Below, piece after piece: positions 16,316-24,685 of a stretch of 64,000 nt of DNA. Position 1 is the stretch's first letter. Each line of letters opens with the position of its first letter. The DNA comes from CAZQXD01 sp964597315 (GTDB lineage Bacteria; Pseudomonadota; Gammaproteobacteria; Competibacterales; Competibacteraceae), in assembly GCA_964597315.1 (NCBI GenBank), contig CAZQXD010000011.1, forward strand, positions 1 through 64,000. Direction: 5' to 3'. Position numbers and translations under genes: made by a program. The notes under the pieces are model-generated. The model was given only the letters and a program-made list of their open reading frames with translations. It was not told the DNA's origin and searched no databases.

Positions 16316-16343
16316 AAAATACAAATTTATGTAATTAATTCAA
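16316..16343 (-). promoter_or_regulatory. Candidate sigma70-type promoter for YihY gene
   Basis: On the minus strand TTGAAT (16343-16338), a 16-bp spacer and TATTTT (16321-16316) lie in a markedly AT-rich divergent region between two genes. The match is moderate and the call rests on position and composition. Confidence 0.3.
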
Positions 16344-16440
16344 TCGATTAATTTTTAGAAAAAGCCTTGATTTCTGATTGCCACGGGATTAGTTTAAAAG
16401 AAAAAAATGATGCTCCAAACCACCTACGGAGGTGACTACA

Positions 16441-16581
16441 ATGAACACACTCGTTCTTATTCTTTTGATTGTCCTGTTGATCGCTCTGCTCCCCACCTGG
16501 CCTTATAGCCGGGGCTGGGGCTACTTTCCCAGCGGTATCGGCCTGGTCATTCTGATCATCGTGCTATTGGTTCTGCTTTAG
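16441..16581 (+). CDS. DUF3309 family small membrane protein
   Basis: A 46-residue protein missed by length cut-offs: MNTLVLILLIVLLIALL, then LPTWPYSRGWGYFPSG, then a second hydrophobic helix. The central LPTWPYSRGWGY block between two membrane helices is the DUF3309 signature. A strong GGAGGT lies 7 bp before ATG 16441. It ends at TAG 16579-16581, 13 bp before the AsmA gene, so the two may be cotranscribed. Function unknown; genes of this family are often found among envelope-stress genes. Confidence 0.9.
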   Translation: MNTLVLILLIVLLIALLPTWPYSRGWGYFPSGIGLVILIIVLLVLL

Positions 16582-16594
16582 ACCCGCTCACCCC

Positions 16595-18541
16595 ATGAGC
16601 CGGGTGCTCAAGGGCCTGGGGGCGCTGGTGCTGGCTGGCGGGGCGTTGATCCTGGTCTGGGACTGGAACTGGTTCAAGGATGTCATTACCGGCAAGGCCC
16701 AGGATTACACCGGGCGGGAACTGCATATGGACGGCGACCTGGACGTGGACCTGTCTTGGCGGCCCCTGATCACCATGGAGGGCTTGCGCCTGGAGAACGC
16801 CTCCTGGGGCAGCACCGAGGATATGCTCCGCATCGACCGGCTGGCGGTGCGCCTGGACCTGAAAGCCCTATTTCAGGGGCGGGTGGTGCTGCCGGATATC
16901 CGCCTACTGCGGCCAGTGGTGGTGCTGGAAAAAACCCCCGAGGGGGAGGCCAACTGGCGGTTCAACCCCGACCCGCTGACCAAGGCCGCTCAAGAGGCTG
17001 TAACACCCGATGAGCGGGCCGAGATTCCGGTGGTGTTGCGTTTGGTCCTTGAGGACGGCCGACTGGACTATCGGGACCCGGGCCAGGACACCGAACTGGC
17101 CCTGCGCCTGAACAGTGTTCTAGGGGGAGCCGATTCCGCCCAGGATCGTATGGACATCCTGGGGGAGGGCCGCCTCCAGGGCCAACCCCTGACCCTGACC
17201 CTGAGCGCCGGCGCCCCCGAGCGGCTGCGGGACGAAGACCAGCCCTATCCCCTCAAGACCGAGATCAAAATCGGCGATACCCTGGCTCGGGCCGAGGGGA
17301 CACTGACCCGCCCCCTGGAACTGGGTGGAGTGGATTTGGATCTGCGCCTAAAGGGTCCTGATCCGGCCCTGCTGTTCCCGCTTTTGGGCATCCCCCTGCC
17401 CTCCTTGCCCCCATACGATATTCGCGGCCAACTGCTGCGCGATGGCGACGTTTGGCGCTTTCGTGAGTTCACGGGCAGCATAGGGGATAGTGATATATCC
17501 GGGACCGTGGCCGTGGACAGCGGTGGCGACCGTCTGGCCGTGACCGCCGATCTGACCTCCAGAAAACTGGATTTCGACGATCTGGCGGGCCTGGTGGGGG
17601 CGGCGCCAGACCCCGAGGAAACTGCCTCCCGGACCCAAGCCCGCCAAGCCGAGGCCCAGGCGGCTGGCGACCGGGCGCTGCCTGATAAACCCATCGACCT
17701 GAGCCGACTGCGAGCCGCCGATGCCAGGATTCGTTTTCAGGGCAAGCAGGTGATCGCCCCCGATCTACCACTGGAGGACATCCAGGTGGAGGCCGAGCTT
17801 GACGGTGGCCGACTACGGCTGGACCCCTTGCAGGTCGGCGTCGGTGGCGGCACCCTGACCGGGGCCATGACCTTGGATGCCCGAGACGAGCTGCCTCGGT
17901 TCCAGCTCAAAGGCCATATCCGCAGCGTAGATTTGCAACAGGTCCTGGCGCCTGTTGACATCGCCAAGGAAAGCTTTGGCCGGATCGGCGGCCAGTTCCA
18001 ATTGGACAGCGCCGGGGTGTCCACGGCCCGGATTCTAGGCTCCGCCGACGGCGAGTTGTCCCTGGTGATGACCGGTGGGCAGATCGACAGTCTGCTGATC
18101 GAGGCCATGGGCCTGGACGCCGGGGAGATTCTGGGGGTGCTGCTGGCCGAGGACCGTAATGTCCCTATCCGCTGCGCGGTGGCGGATTTCCAGATTGAAA
18201 GGGGCATCATGCGGGCCAGGGCCTTGGTGCTGGACACCAGCGACAGTCAGGTGCTGGGCGAAGGCCGGGTAGACCTGGCCGCCGAAACCCTGGATCTCAC
18301 CCTCAACGCCCAGCCCAAGGATGTAAGTCTGTTCACCGCCCGTAGCCCCATCCGCGTCACCGGCTCGTTTCGGGAGCCGAGCGTGGCCCCGGAGGTCGGC
18401 CCCCTATTGGCCCGGGGCGCCGTCGCCGTCGCCTTGGGCGCCCTGGCCACGCCGGCGGCGGCGCTACTGGCCCTGGTGGAACCGGGGGGTGGGGAAGACA
18501 GTGACTGTCAGAGCCTATTGGCCGAGACCGAGCAGCCCTGA
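16595..18541 (+). CDS. AsmA family protein
   Basis: A 648-residue envelope protein with one N-terminal membrane helix (residues 5-25). The AsmA N-terminal domain follows: TGRELHMDGDLDVDLSWRPLITMEGLRLENASWGS, LDLKALFQGRVVLPDIRLLRPVVVLEKTPEGEANWRF. After a long beta-rich groove segment comes the C-terminal AsmA_2 domain (GRIGGQFQLDSAGVSTARILGSADGELSLVMTGGQID...). AsmA-like proteins are proposed to carry phospholipid between inner and outer membranes. Residues 600-640 are hydrophobic Ala/Leu-rich. It converges with the asparaginase gene, ending 2 bp away. Confidence 0.9.
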   Translation: MSRVLKGLGALVLAGGALILVWDWNWFKDVITGKAQDYTGRELHMDGDLDVDLSWRPLITMEGLRLENASWGSTEDMLRIDRLAVRLDLKALFQGRVVLPDIRLLRPVVVLEKTPEGEANWRFNPDPLTKAAQEAVTPDERAEIPVVLRLVLEDGRLDYRDPGQDTELALRLNSVLGGADSAQDRMDILGEGRLQGQPLTLTLSAGAPERLRDEDQPYPLKTEIKIGDTLARAEGTLTRPLELGGVDLDLRLKGPDPALLFPLLGIPLPSLPPYDIRGQLLRDGDVWRFREFTGSIGDSDISGTVAVDSGGDRLAVTADLTSRKLDFDDLAGLVGAAPDPEETASRTQARQAEAQAAGDRALPDKPIDLSRLRAADARIRFQGKQVIAPDLPLEDIQVEAELDGGRLRLDPLQVGVGGGTLTGAMTLDARDELPRFQLKGHIRSVDLQQVLAPVDIAKESFGRIGGQFQLDSAGVSTARILGSADGELSLVMTGGQIDSLLIEAMGLDAGEILGVLLAEDRNVPIRCAVADFQIERGIMRARALVLDTSDSQVLGEGRVDLAAETLDLTLNAQPKDVSLFTARSPIRVTGSFREPSVAPEVGPLLARGAVAVALGALATPAAALLALVEPGGGEDSDCQSLLAETEQP

Positions 18542-18543
18542 AT

Positions 18544-19560
18544 TCAAGACAGAGTGCATTCCCCGCACAGGTCACGCCCCAGGGCCTCCCGAACCGCCTC
18601 AGGGGACAGCCCCAGGGCCAACAAATGGTGTAACTTGGTCAGGGCGGCCTCAAGGGTCATGTCATAGCCACTCACCACGCCCACCTGGGCCAGGGCGGAA
18701 CCTGCAGCGTAGCCCCCCGGGTCCACCCGCCCCTCCAGGCACTGGGAGATGTTGAGTACCACCATGCCCCGGGCCACAGCCTGTTCCAACACGGCCAGCA
18801 GCCCGGGGGTTTGATCCGGGGCGTTGCCCACTCCGTAGGATTCAATGACCAAACCTCCCAGTGGCGACGCCAGCAGGCGCTCTAACCAATCGGCGGTGAG
18901 TCCCGGAAATAGCTTTAGCACCGCAACCCGGCAAGAGCCGTAATCCGGCAACTGAAATCGCTCCGGCCCATCACCGGCCAGCACCCGGTTACGGTGAATA
19001 TCAATCCTGATCCCCACCTCCCCCAACCAGGGGTAATTAGGGGAGTCGAAGGCATCGAAGTCGTCGGCCTTGGTTTTTTTCGAGCGGTTGCCCCGCAAAA
19101 GCCGACCATTAAAGTACAGACACACCTCTGGGAGCGGGTAGCGATCAGCCAACATTAGGGCGGTGATAAAGTTGTTCTGGGCGTCGTTACGCATCTCCCG
19201 CAAGGGAATCTGGGAGCCGGTGACCAGTACCGGCTTACGCAAGCCCTGGAGCATGAAGGACAGGGCCGAGGCGGTGTAGGCCATGGTGTCGGTGCCGTGC
19301 ATCACCATGAACCCGTCGTACTCATCGTAGTGCTTGGCGATGTCCCCGGCGATCCGCCGCCAGTCCTGGGGCTGGGCGTTGGCGCTGTCGATGAGGCGCT
19401 CATATTCCGTGAAGTCATAATCGGGCATGTCCGAGCGACCGCCCAGGGCCGGCATCTCCCGCAACAGCCGATCCAATCCCGGGGTCGGCACATAGCCGCG
19501 AGGAGAGGCCATCATGCCTATGGTGCCACCGGTATACAGTACGCGGATGCGTTTTTTCAT
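18544..19560 (-). CDS. ansA: Type I (cytoplasmic) L-asparaginase
   Basis: A 338-residue enzyme hydrolysing asparagine to aspartate and ammonia. The first nucleophile Thr is in YTGGTIGMM, and the Thr-Asp pair is in VMHGTDTMAYTASALSFML. LVTGSQIPLREMRNDAQNN is the lysine-replaced loop of the type I branch. ESYGVGNAP and EGRVDPGGYAAGSAL complete the C-terminal domain. There is no signal peptide, so it is cytoplasmic. It lies 6 bp downstream of the AI-2E-type transporter gene and is probably cotranscribed with it. Confidence 0.93.
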   Translation of the reverse strand: MKKRIRVLYTGGTIGMMASPRGYVPTPGLDRLLREMPALGGRSDMPDYDFTEYERLIDSANAQPQDWRRIAGDIAKHYDEYDGFMVMHGTDTMAYTASALSFMLQGLRKPVLVTGSQIPLREMRNDAQNNFITALMLADRYPLPEVCLYFNGRLLRGNRSKKTKADDFDAFDSPNYPWLGEVGIRIDIHRNRVLAGDGPERFQLPDYGSCRVAVLKLFPGLTADWLERLLASPLGGLVIESYGVGNAPDQTPGLLAVLEQAVARGMVVLNISQCLEGRVDPGGYAAGSALAQVGVVSGYDMTLEAALTKLHHLLALGLSPEAVREALGRDLCGECTLS

Positions 19561-19566
19561 TATTGA

Positions 19567-20658
19567 TCAATCCCCTAGAAACTCCGCGATGCCTTGAAGC
19601 GGCTCCACTTGCTCACAGATGATCTTGAACATGGCCAACAGCGGCACGGCCAGCAGCATACCAGGAATGCCCCACAGCCAACCCCAAAGGGTAATGCTCA
19701 AAAACACCACCACCGGACTCAGGGCCAGTCTGCGGCCCACGATCAGCGGGGTGATGACCTGTCCCTCCAGGGTTGTCAGCCCCAGATACACCGCCGGTAT
19801 CAGCGCCGCCTGGGACAGGTCATTGAAACTCAGCACCGCTACCACGCCCACCACCAAAAACCCCATTAGCGCCCCCAGATAAGGAACGAAGTTAAGGGCC
19901 GCCGCCATGGCGCCCCATAGGGCCGGATTGGGCATATCCAAAAAGTACAGGGCCGTACCCACGGCTATCCCCAGCCCGACGTTGATCAAGGCGATGGTGA
20001 ACAGATAACTGGAAATATCCCGCTGGATGCGGCGGGCGATTTCCACGGCCATGCGCTTGTCCTGAAGTCGGGGTATGACCCGCACCAGCTTGCGCAGAAA
20101 ATTATCCCCGGAGGCCAGCAGGAAATACAGCAGCACCAAGCAGATGCCCAGTTCAGCCAGCACGATGGGGGTGCTGACAAGCAGAGTCCGGGTCATGCTT
20201 GGCTCCTTGACCTCCACTTCCACGGTCTTTTCCCCATCTTCCAGCACCGTGAGCTTTTCCACCTGTTGGGTGGCTTTTCGCACCTCTTCAATGGGTTTTT
20301 TGATTGCTCTCAGCTTCCATGCCACATCCTTCAAGCTGCTGGGCGCCTTATCCAGCCACTCTCCGGCGGGTCCAGACAGCAGCCAGGCGCCGTGCCCCAG
20401 CCCCCCCAGCAGGACCAACATCACCAGGGCGGCGCCCAAGGGCGGGGGGATGCACAAATGGGTGAGCCAGCGCACCGGCGGCGATAGCAGCAGGCTGAAT
20501 AACAAAGCCAGGGTGATGGGCAGCAGCAGGGTAGCGGCGAAATACAGAGTATATAAGACCATCAGCACCAGCACCCCGGTCACCAGCCAGGTGAGAAAAC
20601 GCAACGACCCCGCCGTCTTCCCCCGGTCCGGCGCTTGTAGGGCGGTGTCATTGTCCAT
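19567..20658 (-). CDS. AI-2E family transporter (PerM/YdiK-like)
   Basis: A 363-residue inner-membrane protein with about eight helices. An N-terminal pair (residues 20-90) is followed by a soluble coiled region (SSLKDVAWKLRAIKKPIEEVRKATQQVEKL) and the conserved C-terminal half (INVGLGIAVGTALYFLDMPNPALWGAMAAALNFVPYLGALMG, LEGQVITPLIVGRRLALSPVVVFLSITLWGWLWGIPGMLLAVPLLAMFKI). Members export autoinducer-2 or act as Na+/H+ antiporters, but substrates for most are unknown. The ATG shares its A with the stop codon of the gene before (TGATG), indicating coupling. Confidence 0.9.
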   Translation of the reverse strand: MDNDTALQAPDRGKTAGSLRFLTWLVTGVLVLMVLYTLYFAATLLLPITLALLFSLLLSPPVRWLTHLCIPPPLGAALVMLVLLGGLGHGAWLLSGPAGEWLDKAPSSLKDVAWKLRAIKKPIEEVRKATQQVEKLTVLEDGEKTVEVEVKEPSMTRTLLVSTPIVLAELGICLVLLYFLLASGDNFLRKLVRVIPRLQDKRMAVEIARRIQRDISSYLFTIALINVGLGIAVGTALYFLDMPNPALWGAMAAALNFVPYLGALMGFLVVGVVAVLSFNDLSQAALIPAVYLGLTTLEGQVITPLIVGRRLALSPVVVFLSITLWGWLWGIPGMLLAVPLLAMFKIICEQVEPLQGIAEFLGD

Positions 20659-20987
20659 CAGCCTGACCCGCCCCGGGACGCGGCATACAGTGCCGCCAGG
20701 GTCCGCAACAGGGGCCAGGCTTGCAACAACCGGCTGCGTAACCGGCCCGCCACCGCCAGGGCCTGGACCGGAGCGAGGCGGCGACGGGCGCGGCGGCGGG
20801 GCCAGCCAGCCAGCAGCCCCAGCCCGAAGGCGGCGGCCACCGCCCAGGGGGAACGCAGCCGGGTTTTGACCCGTTCGGTCAGCACCACAGACTGCTGACG
20901 GAGCAGGGCTTTCTGGGCGTACAGATGGGTGTCCAATAGGGTGCGCTGTTTTTTCAGCCGCAGCGGTTCAAGCCTTGTCGGGCGCAT
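20658..20987 (-). CDS. YqjK-like small membrane-associated protein
   Basis: A 109-residue basic protein: a charged helical N-terminus (RLEPLRLKKQRTLLDTHLYAQKALLRQQ), a short membrane helix (PWAVAAAFGLGLLAGW) and an Arg-rich tail. ATG 20987 overlaps the holin-like gene by 20 bp. Order and size match E. coli yqjD-yqjE-yqjK, where YqjK is a small protein of the same layout; identity by direct similarity is weak. Function unknown; YqjD-type proteins attach to membrane and, in E. coli, to ribosomes. Confidence 0.65.
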   Translation of the reverse strand: MRPTRLEPLRLKKQRTLLDTHLYAQKALLRQQSVVLTERVKTRLRSPWAVAAAFGLGLLAGWPRRRARRRLAPVQALAVAGRLRSRLLQAWPLLRTLAALYAASRGGSG

Positions 20988-21402
20988 CAGTGGCCTGACC
21001 GGAAGCGAGCGTATCCAGGGGCGGCGGCTCGCCACCCAAATGACGGCGGGTGACCGGGAAGGTCAGATTGCGGCTCAGAACCACCACGGCCCGGGCCACC
21101 AGCAGGCCGGCCAGGAGATTGAGCGCCGCCACCAGCAACAGGCCCAACTCCCAGGCCAAGCCAAACCGCGCCAGCCAGACCACCAAGGCGGCCAGCAGCG
21201 CCAGCCAAGCGGTGGCCCCCAGAAAGGCCCCGGCCAGGGCCAGAGCCACCATGGCGGCCAGGCTGAGTCCAGCCAGACGGGTTTCCAGGGCGGCCAGCCG
21301 GGCCAGCCCTCGAACCAGCCCCAGCAGGGTAGTCGCCAGGGCGGCCAGGCTGCCCACCAAGGAGCCGTCGGGGGTGGACCCTGGGGGCGCTTGCTGGTCC
21401 AC
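20968..21402 (-). CDS. Phage holin family protein (YqjE-like)
   Basis: A 144-residue protein of the holin_3_6/YqjE family. An amphipathic N-terminus (LAALATTLLGLVRGLARLAALETRLAG) precedes two strongly hydrophobic helices (about 47-72 and 78-108) and a polar tail. Despite the name, such chromosomal proteins are not linked to a prophage; here the neighbours are DUF883 and YqjK-like genes, the yqjDEK arrangement. It lies 20 bp after the DUF883 gene. Confidence 0.82.
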   Translation of the reverse strand: MDQQAPPGSTPDGSLVGSLAALATTLLGLVRGLARLAALETRLAGLSLAAMVALALAGAFLGATAWLALLAALVVWLARFGLAWELGLLLVAALNLLAGLLVARAVVVLSRNLTFPVTRRHLGGEPPPLDTLASGQATDAPDKA

Positions 21403-21422
21403 GGGCGGGAAGGGGTCGGCGC

Positions 21423-21707
21423 TCAGCGGCGCAGCAGGGCGGACAATAGAAAACCAGCGGCGAAGGCGACGCCCACCGTGGCCAGGGGATGCTCCCGGGA
21501 GTACTCGCCCACGGAATCAGCCAGATCCTCAACCCGCTTCTGGGCGTTATCGCTTTTGGACTGGAGACGACCTTCGGCCTCGGCCACCAGTTTACGGATA
21601 CGCTCCTCGGCATCCTTGGCGCTGGCGGCCAGCCGGTCCACAGCCTCGTGAACCTGGTCGGCGGCTTTCTCTGAAACAGTGTCTTTGGCGGCGTCTTTGG
21701 TGGCCAT
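21423..21707 (-). CDS. DUF883 (ElaB/YqjD) family protein
   Basis: A 94-residue protein. MATKDAAKDTVSEKAADQVHEAVDRLAASAKDAEERIRKLVAEAE is a long amphipathic helix, and EYSREHPLATVGVAFAAGFLLSALLRR is the C-terminal tail anchor that defines the ElaB/YqjD family. ATG 21707 is the start; the longer open frame upstream has no family resemblance. E. coli YqjD tethers ribosomes to the inner membrane in stationary phase; the same role here is inference. Confidence 0.88.
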   Translation of the reverse strand: MATKDAAKDTVSEKAADQVHEAVDRLAASAKDAEERIRKLVAEAEGRLQSKSDNAQKRVEDLADSVGEYSREHPLATVGVAFAAGFLLSALLRR

Positions 21708-21786
21708 GGGCAATACTCCTCGCAATGGCGATGATTGGTGGATTGAACATAGCACGGCCTTGGCAATGGCGGAACCGCCCCGGTGA

Positions 21787-23082
21787 TCACGGCTGTTCTC
21801 CCACAGTGTCGGCCACATAGGCGCCGCGCTGACCCTTGGGCTGGGCCGGTCCACGGGTGGTGTCCCGGGCGGTCTGATGCTCCATCTCGGCGTTGATCTC
21901 GGCGCCTAGTAGCACCACATAGGCGGTCAGATAAAACCACATCAGGAGGATGACCACGGCCCCCAGGGAGCCGTAGGTTTCGTTATAGCTACCGAAATTA
22001 CGCACATACAGAGAGAAGGCCACGGAACCGGCCAACCATAGCACAGTGGCCACTGTCGCGCCCCAGTTCACCCAGCGCCAGCGGGCCGGGTCGCGGCTGG
22101 GACCGTAGCGGTAGATCAGCGCCAGAGCCACGATCACCCCGATCAGCAACGGCGGCCAGCGCAGCCAGGCCACCAAACCGCGCAGGGTCTCTCCCAGGCC
22201 CAGGCTGTCCAGCACCGCAGGCAGGGCCACGATCAGCGCCAGGGTCACCACCAGGAATACCACCGCCCCCAGGGTCAGGCCCAGGGCGATAAGGTTGAGC
22301 TTAATGAAACCCCGTTGCTCCTGCTCGTCGTAGACGATGTTCAGGGCGGTAATCAGGGTTTTCATGCCTTTGGAGGCGCTCCACAGGGTGAGCAATAGGC
22401 CCACCACAGCGCCCAGGCCCAGGGCGCCTCCGGAACTGGCGGCGATTCGCTTTACCTGCTCGGAGATTAGGGATTGGGCTTCCTCCGGCAATAGGTGGGC
22501 GACGGCTTCTAGTTGGGCCTGAACATCGGCCGGATCGGCCACCAGGCCATAAATAGATACCACCGCCGCCAGGGCTGGGACGATGGCCAGCAGAGTATAG
22601 AAGGCCACCCCGGCGGCCACCACCGACACATTGTCCCGGTCCAGTTGATCCTTGATCCGCCAGGCGATATCCCGCCAGCCCCGGCTGGGAATATCACTGG
22701 GTCGGCGGGCGTCCCGGCCCCGTTCCGGCTCGTCTCCAGCCCCCTGCCCGGCCTTATCCCGAGGAGCTGTACGGGATGGCGATGGGGCCTTTTGGGGATT
22801 GTTCTCCGCCTCGCCGCCGGGAGCCGGTTGTGGCGCTCTGGCGCCCGGGCCTGGCCGGGTTCCTGAGCCCGCCAATAGCGCCAACCCGGTTCCCAACAAG
22901 GCGACGGTGGCGGGATTGCGGCTCACGGTCTTTCCCAGCTCTGAACCCTGGACCCGGCGAGCCATATGTTCCAAAACCTGACCGGCGCTCAAGCGCCGCT
23001 CCAGGACCGTGAGCGTGGTTTCCAGACGGGACCGGGTGGATTGGATCTCCTCCCGCAGATGCTGGATGTCCTGGTTGGCCAT
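21787..23082 (-). CDS. DUF3618-YihY fusion membrane protein
   Basis: A 431-residue protein. Residues 1-75 are a DUF3618 module (MANQDIQHLREEIQSTRSRLETTLTVLERRLSAGQVLEH..., then SRNPATVALLGTGLALLAG as its membrane helix). Residues 75-140 are a Pro/Gly/Arg-rich linker. Residues 145-415 form a YihY/YhjD domain of six helices (VVAAGVAFYTLLAIVPALAAVVSIYGLV, GAVVGLLLTLWSASKGMKTLITALNIVYDE, YGSLGAVVILLMWFYLTAYVVLLGAEINAEME). I do not recall this fusion as a standard arrangement. It joins two families that occur separately next door. Confidence 0.88.
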   Translation of the reverse strand: MANQDIQHLREEIQSTRSRLETTLTVLERRLSAGQVLEHMARRVQGSELGKTVSRNPATVALLGTGLALLAGSGTRPGPGARAPQPAPGGEAENNPQKAPSPSRTAPRDKAGQGAGDEPERGRDARRPSDIPSRGWRDIAWRIKDQLDRDNVSVVAAGVAFYTLLAIVPALAAVVSIYGLVADPADVQAQLEAVAHLLPEEAQSLISEQVKRIAASSGGALGLGAVVGLLLTLWSASKGMKTLITALNIVYDEQEQRGFIKLNLIALGLTLGAVVFLVVTLALIVALPAVLDSLGLGETLRGLVAWLRWPPLLIGVIVALALIYRYGPSRDPARWRWVNWGATVATVLWLAGSVAFSLYVRNFGSYNETYGSLGAVVILLMWFYLTAYVVLLGAEINAEMEHQTARDTTRGPAQPKGQRGAYVADTVGEQP

Positions 23083-23182
23083 GGATCACCTCTTTGGCTA
23101 GGTTGCGGAGGACTGTCTTGGAAGACCTCCCAAGCTGCGGCGGGACCTATAAATCAGGTCGGGTCGGGGCGGGAACCCCGAA

Positions 23183-23217
23183 CGCTTGGGCCATGGTCCG
23201 TCGGCTTGGCCCAAGCG
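23183..23217. repeat. 11-bp inverted repeat between DUF3618 genes
   Basis: CGCTTGGGCCA (23183-23193) and TGGCCCAAGCG (23207-23217) are perfect inverted arms around a 13-base spacer. They lie between two same-strand genes, after the stop at 23244 and about 100 bp upstream of the fusion-gene start. This could be a processing or termination hairpin, or an operator; no T-run follows on the minus strand. Confidence 0.4.
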
Positions 23218-23243
23218 ATGCGGGTACGACGCTCTACCGGCGG

Positions 23244-24287
23244 CTAGGCCCCGGAGGACTTAGCCATTCCGGCGGTTGTGTGGTCGCTGTCCTCGGACGC
23301 GCCACGATAGGTAGGGGTATTGAAGTCCTGGGCATCAGCCTCCCGCTGGGCGGCGTCCTTGGCGGCCTCGACCACGTTTTCCAGCTTATCCCGGGTCTTT
23401 TCCAGGGACTCCTGCCCGGACTTCGGGGTCAGCCCCGCCTCCTCGGCCTCCTCCATGGCGGCGTTGCTAGCGGCCTCGGCCACCCGCTCGGCCCGCCGCA
23501 GTTGCTCCTCGCCCGCAGTCTTAGCCCGCTCCAACCACTCGTCCCGGGTTTCTCCCAGCCATTCATCCTCCTGGCGGGTGGCGGGCAGGGCCGCGCCTAA
23601 CGCCGCGCCTACGGCCAGGCCGATGGCGCCCATCACCAGGGGCTGCTCATCAAGCATATGCACAAACCCCCGGCGCGCCCGACGGGCCTGATAACGGGCT
23701 TCCTTCCGGGCCTGACGCGCCCGCCAACTGGCCTCGGCGCTCCATTCATCCCAGCTTTCTCGGGCGCTGTCGGCCATGGCGCCCACTTGCTGGCGGGCGT
23801 TTTCACCCATTTGCCCGCCGCGCTCGCGCAGTCCAGAGGCGGTATCGCTGACGCTCTGCCCAGCGGCGGCGGCCCGGCGGCGGGCGGCGGCGGCCGCGTC
23901 GCCCAGTTTGTCGGTGATCCCATCTGATGACTCGGTCTGGGCATGGCGGGCCGGCATATTGCCAGGGACCGGCGCTTCGCGGCCCCGGTATGTCAGCTCT
24001 GCGGATGACGAGTAGTCGCGGCTCCGGGGAGGCCGGTTATTGGACGTCACCAGCCAAGCAATACCGGCGCCGATCAGCAGCACGGGCAAGGGATTGTTCT
24101 TGACGCTGGTGGCCAGATTCTCGCCGAACTCCCCGGGTCCGTCGCGAAAATAGGCCATGGCCTGATCGACCATCTGACCCGGTGTGAACTTATGCTCGAT
24201 GGCGGTGAGGGTATCGTCGATGGCCGACCGGGTCTGCTGAATATCAGCCTCGATGGCTTCGGGTTTACGGGTATCGTTACTGTTCAT
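23244..24287 (-). CDS. DUF3618 domain protein with long charged helical tail
   Basis: A 347-residue protein. Residues 8-60 are DUF3618 (EAIEADIQQTRSAIDDTLTAIEHKFTPGQMVDQAM), residues 83-102 are a hydrophobic segment (KNNPLPVLLIGAGIAWLV), and the middle is disordered. DAAAAARRRAAAAGQSVSDTASGLRERGG and the region after it are long Ala/Arg/Glu-rich helices. A second hydrophobic stretch lies at about 223-241 (QPLVMGAIGLAVGAALGAALP), with acidic coiled coil beyond. It overlaps the upstream holin-like gene by 4 bp. The likely role is structural, at the inner membrane; function unknown. Confidence 0.82.
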   Translation of the reverse strand: MNSNDTRKPEAIEADIQQTRSAIDDTLTAIEHKFTPGQMVDQAMAYFRDGPGEFGENLATSVKNNPLPVLLIGAGIAWLVTSNNRPPRSRDYSSSAELTYRGREAPVPGNMPARHAQTESSDGITDKLGDAAAAARRRAAAAGQSVSDTASGLRERGGQMGENARQQVGAMADSARESWDEWSAEASWRARQARKEARYQARRARRGFVHMLDEQPLVMGAIGLAVGAALGAALPATRQEDEWLGETRDEWLERAKTAGEEQLRRAERVAEAASNAAMEEAEEAGLTPKSGQESLEKTRDKLENVVEAAKDAAQREADAQDFNTPTYRGASEDSDHTTAGMAKSSGA

Positions 24288-24685
24288 CGCGCATGCTCCT
24301 TAACCAGTTGGCCATCCCGTTCCAGGGAACGGGCGGTTTGCCGTGGCGCCAGGTTCTGGGCCTGGAGTTTGGACTTACCCGCTTGCAACATGATCAAACC
24401 GATAATGACCACCACTACACCGACGATCAGCGCCGCCGACCAGGGTTCCAACCCCTCCACGAACTCCACCAAGGCGTAGACTGCGGCGTCCAGCAGCACC
24501 AGGAAACCGGCCACGGCCACGCCACCTCCAATCACTACAGCGGCCAGACCATTGCCGACCTGGGAGACTTTATCGCCGATCTCGGCCTTAGCCAGGTCCA
24601 CTTCCTGTTGCACCAGGGTGGAGGTTTCCCGAGCCAGATCGCTCAGTAGGGTGGGCAGTGGGCGTTCTTCTTTCATGGTATCCAT
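24284..24685 (-). CDS. Phage holin family (YqjE-like) protein, second copy
   Basis: A 133-residue protein. LPTLLSDLARETSTLVQQEVDLAKAEIGDKVSQVG is the typical amphipathic N-terminal helix of this family, followed by two membrane helices (about 47-72 and 82-102) and a basic tail. Its ATG at 24685 coincides with the end of the gene before it, and its own stop overlaps the next start, so three genes form a tightly coupled unit. Paralogue of the gene at 20968-21402. Confidence 0.85.
   Translation of the reverse strand: MDTMKEERPLPTLLSDLARETSTLVQQEVDLAKAEIGDKVSQVGNGLAAVVIGGGVAVAGFLVLLDAAVYALVEFVEGLEPWSAALIVGVVVVIIGLIMLQAGKSKLQAQNLAPRQTARSLERDGQLVKEHAR

Noticed and set aside
20968..21402. Holin-like gene as a sign of a prophage
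   Set aside because: No other phage genes are nearby; the yqjD/yqjE/yqjK-like order explains it as an envelope protein.
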